Shown piece after piece: positions 25,106 to 34,368 of a stretch of 64,000 nt of DNA. Both the position numbers and the translations under genes were made by a program. Location: the NCBI GenBank assembly GCA_002345825.1, contig DDWD01000212.1, positions 29,454 through 93,453 of the forward strand, written 5' to 3'. Source of the DNA: Bacteroidales bacterium UBA2295. GTDB lineage: Bacteria > Bacteroidota > Bacteroidia > Bacteroidales > Tenuifilaceae. A model generated the notes under the pieces. It was given only the letters and a program-made list of their open reading frames with translations, ran no database searches and was not told where the DNA came from. Position 1 is the stretch's first letter. The number at the start of each line of letters is the position of its first letter.

Positions 25106-27124
25106 ATGGTCAGATTTTTCACCACCCTTATAATGCTAGCAACATTGTCCTGCCTTGGTAGCTGGGCCAATAGCATTAACCACATCGATAGCCTTAAGCA
25201 ACTAGAAAAGTCTGCACCACATGACTCCATTAGGATAAAAATTCTTAGCGAAATAGCCATAGCATATTCCGACAGCTCATACGCTAAAAGCATAAACACT
25301 TGGAAAGAGGCGCTTGCAATTGCTAATAAGCTTAGAGATAGGCAGCAGATGGGCGACATCCATCATCAAATTGGATACATACTTTACCAACAGGGAGAGT
25401 TTAAAAACGCACTGCAAGAGTATAACAACGCTTTGTCGGTATACAACTACATTAGCAATAAGCAGGAAGTTGCAAGAGTATATAACGATATTGGTCTTGT
25501 ATACAAAACCTGGGGACGATACGAACTTGCCATTGAAAGTTTTATAAAAGGGCTTGAACTGTTTGAGGAGATACCTGATGAGGAGGGTATGGCAATGGTC
25601 TCTAACAATATAGGGCAAATACATTTTTTTAGGGAAGATTATAATAAAGCCATTAGCTACTTCAACACATATTTAACCATAAACGAGCAAAACAAACGTC
25701 CCCGAGCAGTAGCTGGAGCATCCAATAATATCGCAGCAGCATATATGGAGCTTAAGAACTACAACCAAGCCTTAAGCTACTACAACAAATCATTAAGTAT
25801 TTACGATTCCCTTGACCTAACGATTGGTGTAGCAATTCTAAGCGACAACATAGGTATGCTACATACTAATAAAAATAATTTTAAAGAAGCGCTAAAACAT
25901 CATTTTAAGGCGCTTAAACTTTTCAACTCGCTCAATAGCCAATCGCGCATATCGTATACCCTAAAAAATATTGGTGTTGCCTACTACATGTTAGGCGATT
26001 ATAACAATTCAGATAAATATTTACTTCAAGCTAAAGATCTCGCAATACACTACCAGCAGAAAGAAACCGAGAAGGAAATATATTACAACCTCTGCAATGT
26101 TTACGAGGCAAAGAAACAACCAGCAAAAGCCCTTAAATACTACAAGCTGATGACAGCAATAAAAGATTCGCTGTTTACTGCTGAAACAACCAAGAACATC
26201 GCATCAATTGAACTACAATACGAAGCGGAAAAGAAAGAAAGAGAATTCAGGTACATACAACAAAAACTTGAACAGCAAAAAATGTTTAGGGTCATCACTG
26301 GCTCAATAATTATAATCATATTGGCCCTTATGGTTTTGCTGATAATTGACAATAACCGAAAGAGAGTGTTGATTAGCAAGCTATACCAACGCAAACTTTT
26401 TTTGATGCAAACCCTTGAGCACTGTATCGAAAACAGGTTGGGCCGACATGAACCTGGTGAAAGTTTGCCCATACACACAACAATTTTACCAAAAACCGTT
26501 GGTTCTCAACCGGAATGCCAATTAGCAATATACAATAGCCCAGAACTAAAAATTATAATAACACTTTGGTCTCAAGTTCCAGAAGTTCCTTTGACCATTA
26601 TCAAAGCGTTTCTTCTTAATGAACTACCAAAAAATCATAATAACAATAACCCGAAACAACCTAAAGACTTAATTGAACTAATACAAAGTAAGTTTCTATT
26701 TACTATGGATTTGTTCGACATTAAACCCCACGATATCCTGCATACAGTTCTAGTTGTTGACTGCGAAAACAGAAAGGTTGTATTTGGTTCAAAAGCTGAT
26801 AAACTTTGGGTTTGTAAGTCAAGTGGTACGGAGTTAATTCACCCCAATAGTGCCATAAGTGTTGACTCGCTAAAAAACAGTGAACCATTGCTTTATGCAA
26901 TAACCAGCAGTAATCATCAGAATGCAAAGGCATTTGAGGAACACCTATTTAAAACCACCACAACAGTATCGGTTAACAACATGCAAAGCAAACTTGAGGT
27001 AATCAATAGCGCTCTAGAAACATGGAATCTCTCCGAGCTCCCATCTAAACAGTTCATATACTTGGCCGTTAGCATCGATTGTGATTTGCCCATCAGCATA
27101 GCTAACGTAGGTAAATTGTCATAA
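25106..27124 (+). CDS. TPR membrane protein with degenerate SpoIIE/PP2C-like domain
   Basis: Protein of 672 residues: a signal peptide or anchor (about 1-25), an extracytoplasmic TPR array of about seven repeats (30-370; repeated A-x-x-x-Y-x-x-A-L-x-x-Y patterns), a short coiled segment, a membrane span (about 394-415), and a cytoplasmic C-terminal domain (450-672). The tail lines up by eye with SpoIIE-type phosphatases: HTVLVVDCENRKVVFGSKAD matches the strand-turn-strand after the first helix, and VINSALETWNLSELPSKQFIYLAVSI matches the usual ending. The metal-binding aspartates are missing (ITSSNHQ stands where SDGFADQ is expected), so it should be inactive. I start at the ATG at 25106. The phosphatase kinship is my inference. 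Confidence 0.72.
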   Translation: MVRFFTTLIMLATLSCLGSWANSINHIDSLKQLEKSAPHDSIRIKILSEIAIAYSDSSYAKSINTWKEALAIANKLRDRQQMGDIHHQIGYILYQQGEFKNALQEYNNALSVYNYISNKQEVARVYNDIGLVYKTWGRYELAIESFIKGLELFEEIPDEEGMAMVSNNIGQIHFFREDYNKAISYFNTYLTINEQNKRPRAVAGASNNIAAAYMELKNYNQALSYYNKSLSIYDSLDLTIGVAILSDNIGMLHTNKNNFKEALKHHFKALKLFNSLNSQSRISYTLKNIGVAYYMLGDYNNSDKYLLQAKDLAIHYQQKETEKEIYYNLCNVYEAKKQPAKALKYYKLMTAIKDSLFTAETTKNIASIELQYEAEKKEREFRYIQQKLEQQKMFRVITGSIIIIILALMVLLIIDNNRKRVLISKLYQRKLFLMQTLEHCIENRLGRHEPGESLPIHTTILPKTVGSQPECQLAIYNSPELKIIITLWSQVPEVPLTIIKAFLLNELPKNHNNNNPKQPKDLIELIQSKFLFTMDLFDIKPHDILHTVLVVDCENRKVVFGSKADKLWVCKSSGTELIHPNSAISVDSLKNSEPLLYAITSSNHQNAKAFEEHLFKTTTTVSVNNMQSKLEVINSALETWNLSELPSKQFIYLAVSIDCDLPISIANVGKLS

Positions 27125-27193
27125 ATAATCCTGCTAAAGCGTTTGCCTGGCTAGTCAATATGTGAGCAATTAAATTTCCCATAGTATTTCACA

Positions 27194-27225
27194 ATTGATA
27201 AAATTGTATGTATATTGTATCTTTA
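27194..27225 (+). promoter_or_regulatory. promoter of pepE
   Basis: ATTG (27194-27197), a 20-base spacer and TATCTTTA (27218-27225) lie 39 bases before the start codon and match the Bacteroidota -33/-7 pattern with two mismatches. Confidence 0.5.
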
Positions 27226-27264
27226 TAAAAACACGTTGCTCAAACATTAAATCCACTTAATACC

Positions 27265-27969
27265 ATGAGATTACTGCTAATAAGCAATTCTACCAATGCA
27301 GGAGAGGATTACCTTCAGCACCCAATGGGCGAAATAGCTTCATTTTTAAAAGGGGTAAAGAAAGTACTATTTCTACCCTATGCCGCTGTTACCTTTAGTT
27401 TCGACGACTACGAGAAAAAAGTACAGAAGAAATTCAGCGAGCTCGGTATTGAGGTTGACTCGCTGCATAAGCATAAGAACGCTAAAGATACCGTTCGAAA
27501 TGCTGAGGCATTTGTTGTTGGAGGCGGCAACACCTTTAGGCTTTTGAAAATGATTCAGCAGCTCGATATTATTGAAACCCTCCGCTACAAAGTGCTCGAT
27601 GGAGCCCCGTATGTAGGCTGGAGCGCTGGTTCAAACGTAGCCTGCCCAACCATTTGCACAACCAACGACATGCCCATTGTTGAACCCGATAACTTTAGCG
27701 CTTTCAATCTGGTTCGTTTCCAAATCAACCCCCATTATCTAGATGCTAACCCCGATGGGCATGCAGGAGAAACCCGCGAACAACGAATAGAAGAGTTCGT
27801 TACCATGGATCCGTTCTCATACGTTGTGGGACTTAGGGAGGGTAGTATCATTAGAGTTGAAGATGGTGATATTAGCCTAATTGGAGGCAAACCCATGAGG
27901 GTGTTTAAAAATGGGATGGCTCCCAAGGAATTCAATGCTGGTGATGATTTAGATTTTCTTTTCGAATAA
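27265..27969 (+). CDS. pepE: dipeptidase E (alpha-aspartyl dipeptidase)
   Basis: Cytoplasmic serine peptidase of family S51 that cleaves dipeptides with an N-terminal aspartate. It has 234 residues, the family length. The nucleophile is S120 in GWSAGSN, at the same number as in the Salmonella enzyme, preceded by the conserved FVVGGGNTFRLL. The region FQINPHYLDANPDGHAGETR carries the active-site histidine segment. It is a single gene with its own promoter and terminator. Confidence 0.95.
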   Translation: MRLLLISNSTNAGEDYLQHPMGEIASFLKGVKKVLFLPYAAVTFSFDDYEKKVQKKFSELGIEVDSLHKHKNAKDTVRNAEAFVVGGGNTFRLLKMIQQLDIIETLRYKVLDGAPYVGWSAGSNVACPTICTTNDMPIVEPDNFSAFNLVRFQINPHYLDANPDGHAGETREQRIEEFVTMDPFSYVVGLREGSIIRVEDGDISLIGGKPMRVFKNGMAPKEFNAGDDLDFLFE

Positions 27970-27994
27970 AATACTGAAACAATTACACAATATG

Positions 27995-28022
27995 AAGCCA
28001 CGCTTTTCGCGTGGCTTTTTTT
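27995..28022 (+). terminator. rho-independent terminator of pepE
   Basis: AAGCCACGC (27995-28003) pairs with GCGTGGCTT (28009-28017) around a five-base loop, followed by a T run to 28022. Confidence 0.9.
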
Positions 28023-28054
28023 GGTTCGTAAAACCTTAATTTTTCGTACATTTG
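28020..28054 (+). promoter_or_regulatory. promoter of the SUI1-like gene
   Basis: TACATTTG (28047-28054) is a perfect -7 element 26 bases before the ATG at 28081. TTTG at 28020-28023 would give a 23-base spacer, slightly long. Confidence 0.45.
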
Positions 28055-28080
28055 CCCTCTTAACCCAACTCGCAAATTGT

Positions 28081-28422
28081 ATGAACGACTGGAAAGATAA
28101 GCTAAAATTTGCCTATTCAACCAATCCTGAGTATACACCCGAAGAGCAGGAAGAACCAATCGAAACCGTTGAGCCCAGCAAACAAATCATACGCGTTTGG
28201 CTCGAAAAGAAAAACCGGGGAGGAAAAGTTGTTTCAATTGTTTCGGGCTTTGTTGGACCCGATGAGGATTTAAAAAATTTAGGGAAAATTTTAAAAAGCC
28301 GCTGTGGTGTGGGGGGCAGCGTAAAAGATGGCGAGATAATCGTTCAAGGCGATTTTCGCGATAGAATTTTGTCCATACTCAATGAACTGGGGTATAAAAA
28401 TGTAAAGAAAGCTGGAGGATAA
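28081..28422 (+). CDS. SUI1/eIF1-like translation initiation factor (YciH type)
   Basis: Small protein of 113 residues with a C-terminal SUI1 domain (about 38-110). It contains the conserved basic run EKKNRGGKVVSIVSGF and the segment LKSRCGVGGSVKDGEIIVQGDFRD that is characteristic of the YciH/eIF1 family. Eukaryotic and archaeal homologues proofread start-codon choice; the role in bacteria is less clear. The ATG at 28081 lies downstream of a good -7 element, so the longer frame from 28021 is rejected. Confidence 0.93.
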   Translation: MNDWKDKLKFAYSTNPEYTPEEQEEPIETVEPSKQIIRVWLEKKNRGGKVVSIVSGFVGPDEDLKNLGKILKSRCGVGGSVKDGEIIVQGDFRDRILSILNELGYKNVKKAGG

Positions 28423-28460
28423 TACCACATCGCTTCCCTTTCTACTCTTAATCAACTTTT

Positions 28461-29732
28461 ATGATCAAACGAAATACGTTTCTGTTTCTCCTCTTGCTAA
28501 CCTCTGCTTGGCCTGTGTTTGCAGGCGATACCATTAGGGTAATGCATTACAACCTGCTATACTACGATATGAACACCTCGTGGTGTACCAGCGTAAATAA
28601 CAATGTGACCGAAAAAGACTCATACCTTAAGACGATTACATCCTATTACAAGCCCGATATTTTTACTGTGAATGAAATGAACGGAAGCGTTAGCAGCGTT
28701 GACAGGATTATTGAGAATGTTTTAAACGACGATGGATCGACTAACTATAAAAGAGCAAATTACGCAGGAAGCTACCTTGTTAATATGCTTTATTACAACA
28801 CCAACAGGCTTGCCCTTAAGTCGCAAACCTACATTTTAACCTCACCACGAATTACCGATGTCTATCGTTTGTACTACAAATCGGACGACTTGGCTAAGGG
28901 CGACACCATTTTCGTAACCTGTATTGTTACTCACCTTAAGGCAGGAAGCGGATCGAGCGAAGCGGCAACCAGAGCCCAAGCCGCATTGCAAATAATGAGC
29001 CATATCGATAAGTACAATGTTGATGACAACATCCTTTTTATGGGCGATTTTAATGTTTACACATCAGCCGAGGAGGCCTTTCAGTCGTTTATAACACCAA
29101 CACCCTCTGGAGTACAAATCTTCGATCCTATTGATGCTGTTGGTAGCTGGAATAACAATTCATACTATGCACCCTACCACACGCAGTCAACACACACATC
29201 GGGCGATTGCCACTCAGGAGGTGGTATGGATGATCGATTCGACTTTATTCTATCCTCAAAATCAATATTAGAAGGGAGTTCAAGAACAAATTACGTTAAG
29301 GATTCCTATTGGGCATATGGTCAGGATGGTAACCGTTTCAACCAATCTCTAATCAGCCCCAGTAATACAACATTGCCCAGCCACGTGCTCAACGCCCTGT
29401 ACAATATGTCCGATCACCTCCCCGTAACGCTTAAACTTTATGTTGATGCAAACCCTTTAATGGGTTCAGATGTTAATATCAGCAATTCGGGTAACATTAG
29501 GGTTAAAAACCCAATTGACAATTCAATCTTGCTATGGAGCAAAAGCGACAAAGCCGAGTACGTTGAAATAATGGTTACAAACCTACTGGGAAGTGTAATG
29601 ATAAGAGAAAACCTTACGCTGTACCCCAACGAAAAATGTAGTTTCGGTGCAGCTCAGTTACCATCGGGTATATACATAATAACGGTGAAAGGTAAAAGCA
29701 TCTCGTTTATTTCAAAAATCATTAAAAGATGA
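28461..29732 (+). CDS. secreted endonuclease/exonuclease/phosphatase-fold protein with T9SS-type tail
   Basis: Exported hydrolase of 423 residues. The signal peptide ends near VFAGD (residue 23). The EEP fold (about 25-330) shows the metal and catalytic motifs NEMNG, MGDFN (about 194) and SDHLPV (about 315), as in DNase I-like nucleases and sphingomyelinases. The last ~85 residues form a small beta domain ending in SGIYIITVKGKSISFISKIIKR-like residues, the type A sorting domain recognised by the type IX secretion system. A nuclease role is favoured because a secreted endonuclease I is encoded three genes on. It is the first gene of a four-gene operon. Confidence 0.87.
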   Translation: MIKRNTFLFLLLLTSAWPVFAGDTIRVMHYNLLYYDMNTSWCTSVNNNVTEKDSYLKTITSYYKPDIFTVNEMNGSVSSVDRIIENVLNDDGSTNYKRANYAGSYLVNMLYYNTNRLALKSQTYILTSPRITDVYRLYYKSDDLAKGDTIFVTCIVTHLKAGSGSSEAATRAQAALQIMSHIDKYNVDDNILFMGDFNVYTSAEEAFQSFITPTPSGVQIFDPIDAVGSWNNNSYYAPYHTQSTHTSGDCHSGGGMDDRFDFILSSKSILEGSSRTNYVKDSYWAYGQDGNRFNQSLISPSNTTLPSHVLNALYNMSDHLPVTLKLYVDANPLMGSDVNISNSGNIRVKNPIDNSILLWSKSDKAEYVEIMVTNLLGSVMIRENLTLYPNEKCSFGAAQLPSGIYIITVKGKSISFISKIIKR

Positions 29733-29739
29733 TTAGCCT

Positions 29740-32631
29740 ATGCGTTACGCCCTGTTTTTGTTTACAATCCTTTTGATATCGGGACAAGCAATTGGCCAGT
29801 ACTACGTAAGTGGTCAGGAGCCTTTTCGTTTCAAATGGGAGCAAATTCAGAATGAAAACTTCCGCCTAGTTTTCCAAGAAGGGGCTGACTCTACTGCCAC
29901 AGTTTTCGAAAAATATATAGATCAATCCCTACTACGAGTATCTACAACCCTAAACCATAATCCTAGTAAGTTCTCGGCTGTAATACATAGCAATAGCATC
30001 CTATCGAATGGTTTTGTATCGTGGGCTCCACGCAGAATGGAGGTAATTTCAACCCCATCCCTCGATGCCTCACCAGATCCGTGGCTGCTGCATCTTGCGT
30101 TACACGAAACACGGCATGTTGTACAACTCGATAAAATTTTTGGGAATAAATATAGAGTTGGAAACCTATTATTCGGAGAGCAAGCCATTGGTTTTAAACT
30201 ACTGCTAACACCCCTTTGGTTCCTCGAGGGCGATGCTGTTTTCGCCGAGACAGCTTATTCTAAAGCAGGTAGGGGCAGACAATCTGCATTTTACATACAC
30301 TACCTTGCTCATATGGCTCAAAACGGAGGCTCAAAATATAGCTACGACAAGTGGTTACTGGGTTCTTATAAAGACTACATCCCTAATCATTACAGCTTTG
30401 GATATCAGATGGTGGGATACACCAACATGAAGTATGGAACTAATGTTTGGAGCAATGCTTTAACCGATGTTTCGCGAAAGCTATTTTTTACTTTTCCATT
30501 TTATCGCTCTGTAAAACGAAGCACTAAACAATCAACAAAACAACTATTTGCCGAGATAATTCTGTACCACGATTCGCTTTGGCAAACAATTAAAGTTAAT
30601 GATGAGATAAATATTCATAAACAGCTTCTTTACAAAAGTTACAAGCATAATAACTTTATTGAATACACCCACCCATATTTAATAAACGACTCAACCTTAA
30701 TCTCACTAAAAAAATCACTATCCCAAAGGCCCCAGTTTATTATTGCTAGGTTGAATGACAAATCGGAGAAAAGGATACATACACCAGGCATACTCACTGG
30801 GCCAGTAAACTACTCAACCAATCAAATACTTTGGAGCCAGTATAGTGCTCACCCTCGATGGGAGTACGTTGATTACTCCGAAATCTGGCAATACGATTTA
30901 ACATTGCAAAAAGCCCAAAGAATTACTACCAAAACAAGGTGCTTCAACCCAATTGAATATGCCAATGGCTCCATTGCAGTAATTGAGAATAGTGCTAGGG
31001 GTGACTATTTCATCGCCGTAATTGACCAACAGGGCAAAAAATTGCATAGCCTAAAAATGCCCAACACCCTTGAGCTAAAAGAGATTTGCAGGGGCGATAA
31101 CACCGAAATATTTGCCAGATGTGCATCGCCTAACGGAATGGTCATACTTAAATATCCTGATATGTATAGCCAACCCGACACAACCTTAGGGCCAATACAC
31201 AACGATATTTCCAACTTAACCTACAATCAAGATTATCTTTACTTCACCAAGACACACAATTACAGAGAGAATATATATGCAATTAATACACTCTCTAACA
31301 AAGTATATAGTATTTCAAACTCAACATTTGGTTTAAGTAATTTAAGTTATAACAAGCAGCTTGTTGCCAGCGAATTTTCAACCTCGGGCGCATATCCCGT
31401 TGTGGTATCCATTGACTCTACATTTATAGGAACGCTGGAGAAAGAGGAACTACCCCTATTTTTTAGCAAAAACACATATTTGGACTATAACTTGCCACAC
31501 AATGCTCCCGATCATAATAACCACAATAGCGAATATGGTAAGTATGTAAAAGCAAAAAATATTTTCAACATACACAGTTGGGCTCCTATTTATTACAATC
31601 CAATGGACCTAATAAACGGAAGCACAACAATATACCCAGGGGTTTCTTTTATATCGCAAAACCTAACCAGCACTGTGGTTTCAAGCATAGGATACTCCTA
31701 CAATAAAACCCACGGAGGGCACGCCCACATTGAATATATGGGGTGGTATCCAAAAATTATGGCTGGTATAGACTATGGCAATGAGTACTCAGTTATACAG
31801 CATGGCCCGCTGGCCCCCAACCTTATAAGCTACTCGGACCAACCCAGAGCGAAAGCACAGCTAAGAGTTCGAATACCTTACACCTTTTCGTCTGGGAATA
31901 TTGTAAGCTCGGCCAACTTGGGGATTTCACTAGTCTATAGCAACGATTGGATGTGGAGTTATGCCGATGAGCTCTACCAGAAATGGTATGGCTCACTTGA
32001 GCCATACATTTCGTTTTATGCGCTAACCAGAAAAGCCCATAGGGATATTAGATCCAAATATGGAGTGCAACTATTTGCAGCAACGCTAAGCTCACCAACG
32101 AGCAAGGTTCTAGGAAATTCATCGTTTATTAAAGGTTGGCTTTTCTTGCCTGGTTTGAGCGCAAACCACAGCTTGTTGCTTACGGGGCAGAGCGAGACCC
32201 AAACACCACAGCAATACGTTAGAACCTTGCGCTACACGCCCGCAAGGGGTTATGACCGATCACTCTCCAAATCGGTTGTAACTGCCTCAATCGATTATAC
32301 CTTCCCTGCAGCTTATCTAGACATAGCAATCGGTCCCGTATTGTATATAAAAAGGTTGGTGGGGAACTTTTTCTACGATAATGCTGTTGAAGACAGGTAT
32401 ATACAGAGCGATAATGGTCTTATTCCCCAAAGGGAAAGGATACAAACCGTTGGCCTTGATATAACCACCGATTTTCATCTATTTAGAACATCATACCCAC
32501 TCAATGTTGGTTATAGAGGTGGATTCAGGCTAAACGAAGGGACTTTTTTCCATAGCATAATTTTTTCGGCTTCACTCGAAAGTCTTACAGGTTACCTACC
32601 TTCGCTGCACAATGCTGTATTTAATTTTTAG
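29740..32631 (+). CDS. gluzincin-like metalloprotease fused to a propeller and an outer-membrane barrel
   Basis: Large exported protein (963 residues) with a signal peptide (cleavage near QAIGQ). The N-terminal ~270 residues hold HETRH (122-126) followed by Q129 and, 37 residues on, WFLEGDAVFAE with E163. This is the H-E-x2-H ... W-x-x-E-G arrangement of the peptidase-MA/M1-like gluzincins. The middle (about 310-600) has TolB/WD-like beta-propeller repeats. The last ~330 residues look like an outer-membrane barrel ending in NAVFNF. It is translated seven bases after the EEP nuclease gene. Catalytic activity is likely by motif; the substrate is unknown, and the three-part layout is unusual. 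Confidence 0.75.
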   Translation: MRYALFLFTILLISGQAIGQYYVSGQEPFRFKWEQIQNENFRLVFQEGADSTATVFEKYIDQSLLRVSTTLNHNPSKFSAVIHSNSILSNGFVSWAPRRMEVISTPSLDASPDPWLLHLALHETRHVVQLDKIFGNKYRVGNLLFGEQAIGFKLLLTPLWFLEGDAVFAETAYSKAGRGRQSAFYIHYLAHMAQNGGSKYSYDKWLLGSYKDYIPNHYSFGYQMVGYTNMKYGTNVWSNALTDVSRKLFFTFPFYRSVKRSTKQSTKQLFAEIILYHDSLWQTIKVNDEINIHKQLLYKSYKHNNFIEYTHPYLINDSTLISLKKSLSQRPQFIIARLNDKSEKRIHTPGILTGPVNYSTNQILWSQYSAHPRWEYVDYSEIWQYDLTLQKAQRITTKTRCFNPIEYANGSIAVIENSARGDYFIAVIDQQGKKLHSLKMPNTLELKEICRGDNTEIFARCASPNGMVILKYPDMYSQPDTTLGPIHNDISNLTYNQDYLYFTKTHNYRENIYAINTLSNKVYSISNSTFGLSNLSYNKQLVASEFSTSGAYPVVVSIDSTFIGTLEKEELPLFFSKNTYLDYNLPHNAPDHNNHNSEYGKYVKAKNIFNIHSWAPIYYNPMDLINGSTTIYPGVSFISQNLTSTVVSSIGYSYNKTHGGHAHIEYMGWYPKIMAGIDYGNEYSVIQHGPLAPNLISYSDQPRAKAQLRVRIPYTFSSGNIVSSANLGISLVYSNDWMWSYADELYQKWYGSLEPYISFYALTRKAHRDIRSKYGVQLFAATLSSPTSKVLGNSSFIKGWLFLPGLSANHSLLLTGQSETQTPQQYVRTLRYTPARGYDRSLSKSVVTASIDYTFPAAYLDIAIGPVLYIKRLVGNFFYDNAVEDRYIQSDNGLIPQRERIQTVGLDITTDFHLFRTSYPLNVGYRGGFRLNEGTFFHSIIFSASLESLTGYLPSLHNAVFNF

Positions 32632-32669
32632 ATAATGTAGTATACATTAACATAACATACTATAGTATA

Positions 32670-33227
32670 ATGGATCCTAATGAAACGATAAAACAACTTA
32701 AGTCAGATCTTCGAAAGGAGATTCGCCAACGAAAAAAACAAGCGGATTCTTCCGCCATGGATTACGAATCATTAAAAATATTTCAAGATGTTGAACAGCT
32801 CGAAGAGTTCAAGAAGGCTAAGGTAGTTCTTGCCTACTGGTCGATGCCTGATGAGGTTCAAACCCACAACTTTGTAATGAAATGGTACAAGCATAAACAA
32901 ATATTCCTACCGCTTGTGGTTGGTGATGTACTTGAACTGCGAGAGTTTAGTGGAATGGAATGCATGCGGGTTGGCCCATCGTTTGGAATTCTGGAACCGC
33001 AGGATGGAAAAGCTTACCAAAGCCAACCCATTGATCTTGCTATTATTCCTGGTGTGGCATTCGACACCAAGAATAACAGAATGGGCCGCGGTAAGGGCTA
33101 CTACGACAAGCTGCTTAAAACACAAAATATGTACAAAGTGGGCGTTGCTTTTAGTTTTCAAATGGTTCCATCTGTACCTATCGACTCTTTTGATATCCCT
33201 ATGGATATGGTTATTTACCCCAAATAA
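32670..33227 (+). CDS. 5-formyltetrahydrofolate cyclo-ligase
   Basis: Cytoplasmic enzyme that converts 5-formyl-THF to 5,10-methenyl-THF using ATP (185 residues, family length). The family signature NRMGRGKGYYDKLL is present near residue 135, and the N-terminal KSDLRKEIRQRKK helix is typical. It sits between genes of secreted proteins (38-base gap upstream, 10-base gap downstream), so it is cotranscribed with them without an obvious functional link. Confidence 0.94.
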   Translation: MDPNETIKQLKSDLRKEIRQRKKQADSSAMDYESLKIFQDVEQLEEFKKAKVVLAYWSMPDEVQTHNFVMKWYKHKQIFLPLVVGDVLELREFSGMECMRVGPSFGILEPQDGKAYQSQPIDLAIIPGVAFDTKNNRMGRGKGYYDKLLKTQNMYKVGVAFSFQMVPSVPIDSFDIPMDMVIYPK

Positions 33228-33237
33228 ATTAGTTACT

Positions 33238-34296
33238 ATGAGAAGATTTTACATCAACATTTTATTTTTATTTATTGCCTCTTTTGCTTGTGCCCAAGCG
33301 CCAGATGGATACTACAACACAGCCCAGGATAAATACGGCGAAGACCTGATGGAGGCGCTACACCTCATCATAAAAGATCATACCGTGCTAAGCTATACTC
33401 CTGGAATTTGGAATGCATTTTACGAAACCGATGTCCGCTCTGATGGAAAGGTATGGGATATGTACTCATCATGCGACTTCACTTTTGGCGACGATCAGGA
33501 TTCAGGATCGGGAGGAACCGAGGAGTGTCAATTCTACAATAGGGAGCACTCATTTCCGCGGAGCTGGTTTGGAGGGACAGTTGAACCCATGAATACCGAT
33601 CTTTTTCATATATACGCTTCGGACAAAAAGGTTAATGCAGTTAGAAGCAGCTACCCCTTTGGCGAGGTTGGTACAGCCACTTACACCTCATCGAATGGAA
33701 GCAAGTTGGGTTCTTCGTCGTATGCAGGTTACAGCGGTACAGTTTTCGAGCCTATTGATGAGTACAAAGGCGATTTTGCTCGCACTTATTTTTATATGGC
33801 CACACGTTACTACGATCAGATGTACACATGGTCCAACGATATAACTAACGGTACTCAGCATCCTGCTTTCGATGATTGGGTGGTAAGTCTGTTGATTGAA
33901 TGGCACCTTAACGATCCGGTGAGCGAAAAAGAAATCAATAGAAACAACACTATTTACGAGAATTATCAGCATAACCGCAACCCGTTTATTGATAATCCGG
34001 ATTTTGTTGAGCGAATATGGGACAGCCAAGCTTCATCGGATTACACTGAAGCCCCTTATCAAGTTAATATCTTCCCAAATCCTGCTCAGGATAACATCAG
34101 CATAACAAGTCCGTATTTGGGTGTAAACGTAATTGTTATCTATTCAATTGATGGTGGTGAGATAAAAAGGTTTGAAACGGCTAATTACTCTGAACAAATT
34201 CAAATACCTGTTGACGATATTGCAAACGGAATCTACATCGTAGAGATTACGGGTGGTGAAACCAGCCATTCGGTTCGGCTTGTTATCTCCAGATAA
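33238..34296 (+). CDS. secreted endonuclease I family nuclease with T9SS sorting domain
   Basis: Exported nuclease of 352 residues. The signal peptide ends at FACAQ (residue 20). The endonuclease I domain (about 25-270) carries the beta-beta-alpha-metal motif NREHSFPRSWFGG (about 100) and the conserved TDLFHIYASDKKVNAVRS. The C-terminal ~80 residues start with IFPNPAQDNI and end in SVRLVISR, a standard type A sorting domain for type IX secretion. I start at the ATG at 33238 because the signal peptide follows at once; the longer open frame from 32914 overlaps the cyclo-ligase gene. It probably degrades extracellular DNA or RNA. Confidence 0.92.
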   Translation: MRRFYINILFLFIASFACAQAPDGYYNTAQDKYGEDLMEALHLIIKDHTVLSYTPGIWNAFYETDVRSDGKVWDMYSSCDFTFGDDQDSGSGGTEECQFYNREHSFPRSWFGGTVEPMNTDLFHIYASDKKVNAVRSSYPFGEVGTATYTSSNGSKLGSSSYAGYSGTVFEPIDEYKGDFARTYFYMATRYYDQMYTWSNDITNGTQHPAFDDWVVSLLIEWHLNDPVSEKEINRNNTIYENYQHNRNPFIDNPDFVERIWDSQASSDYTEAPYQVNIFPNPAQDNISITSPYLGVNVIVIYSIDGGEIKRFETANYSEQIQIPVDDIANGIYIVEITGGETSHSVRLVISR

Positions 34297-34321
34297 TCCT
34301 AAGTATAAACCCCAGAAACAG

Positions 34322-34348
34322 AAAAGCCTGGCGTAAACCAGGCTTTTT
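34322..34348 (+). terminator. bidirectional terminator between endonuclease I and fabH
   Basis: AAAAGCCTGG (34322-34331) pairs with CCAGGCTTTT (34338-34347). It has a T run on the plus strand and an A run on the left that serves the converging fabH operon on the minus strand. Confidence 0.9.
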
Positions 34349-34368
34349 GTTTATCTTATGCTTATCTA

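Noticed and set aside
32914..33237. Extension of the endonuclease I frame upstream of its signal peptide
   Set aside because: It overlaps the 5-formyl-THF cyclo-ligase gene in another frame; the signal peptide starts at the ATG at 33238.
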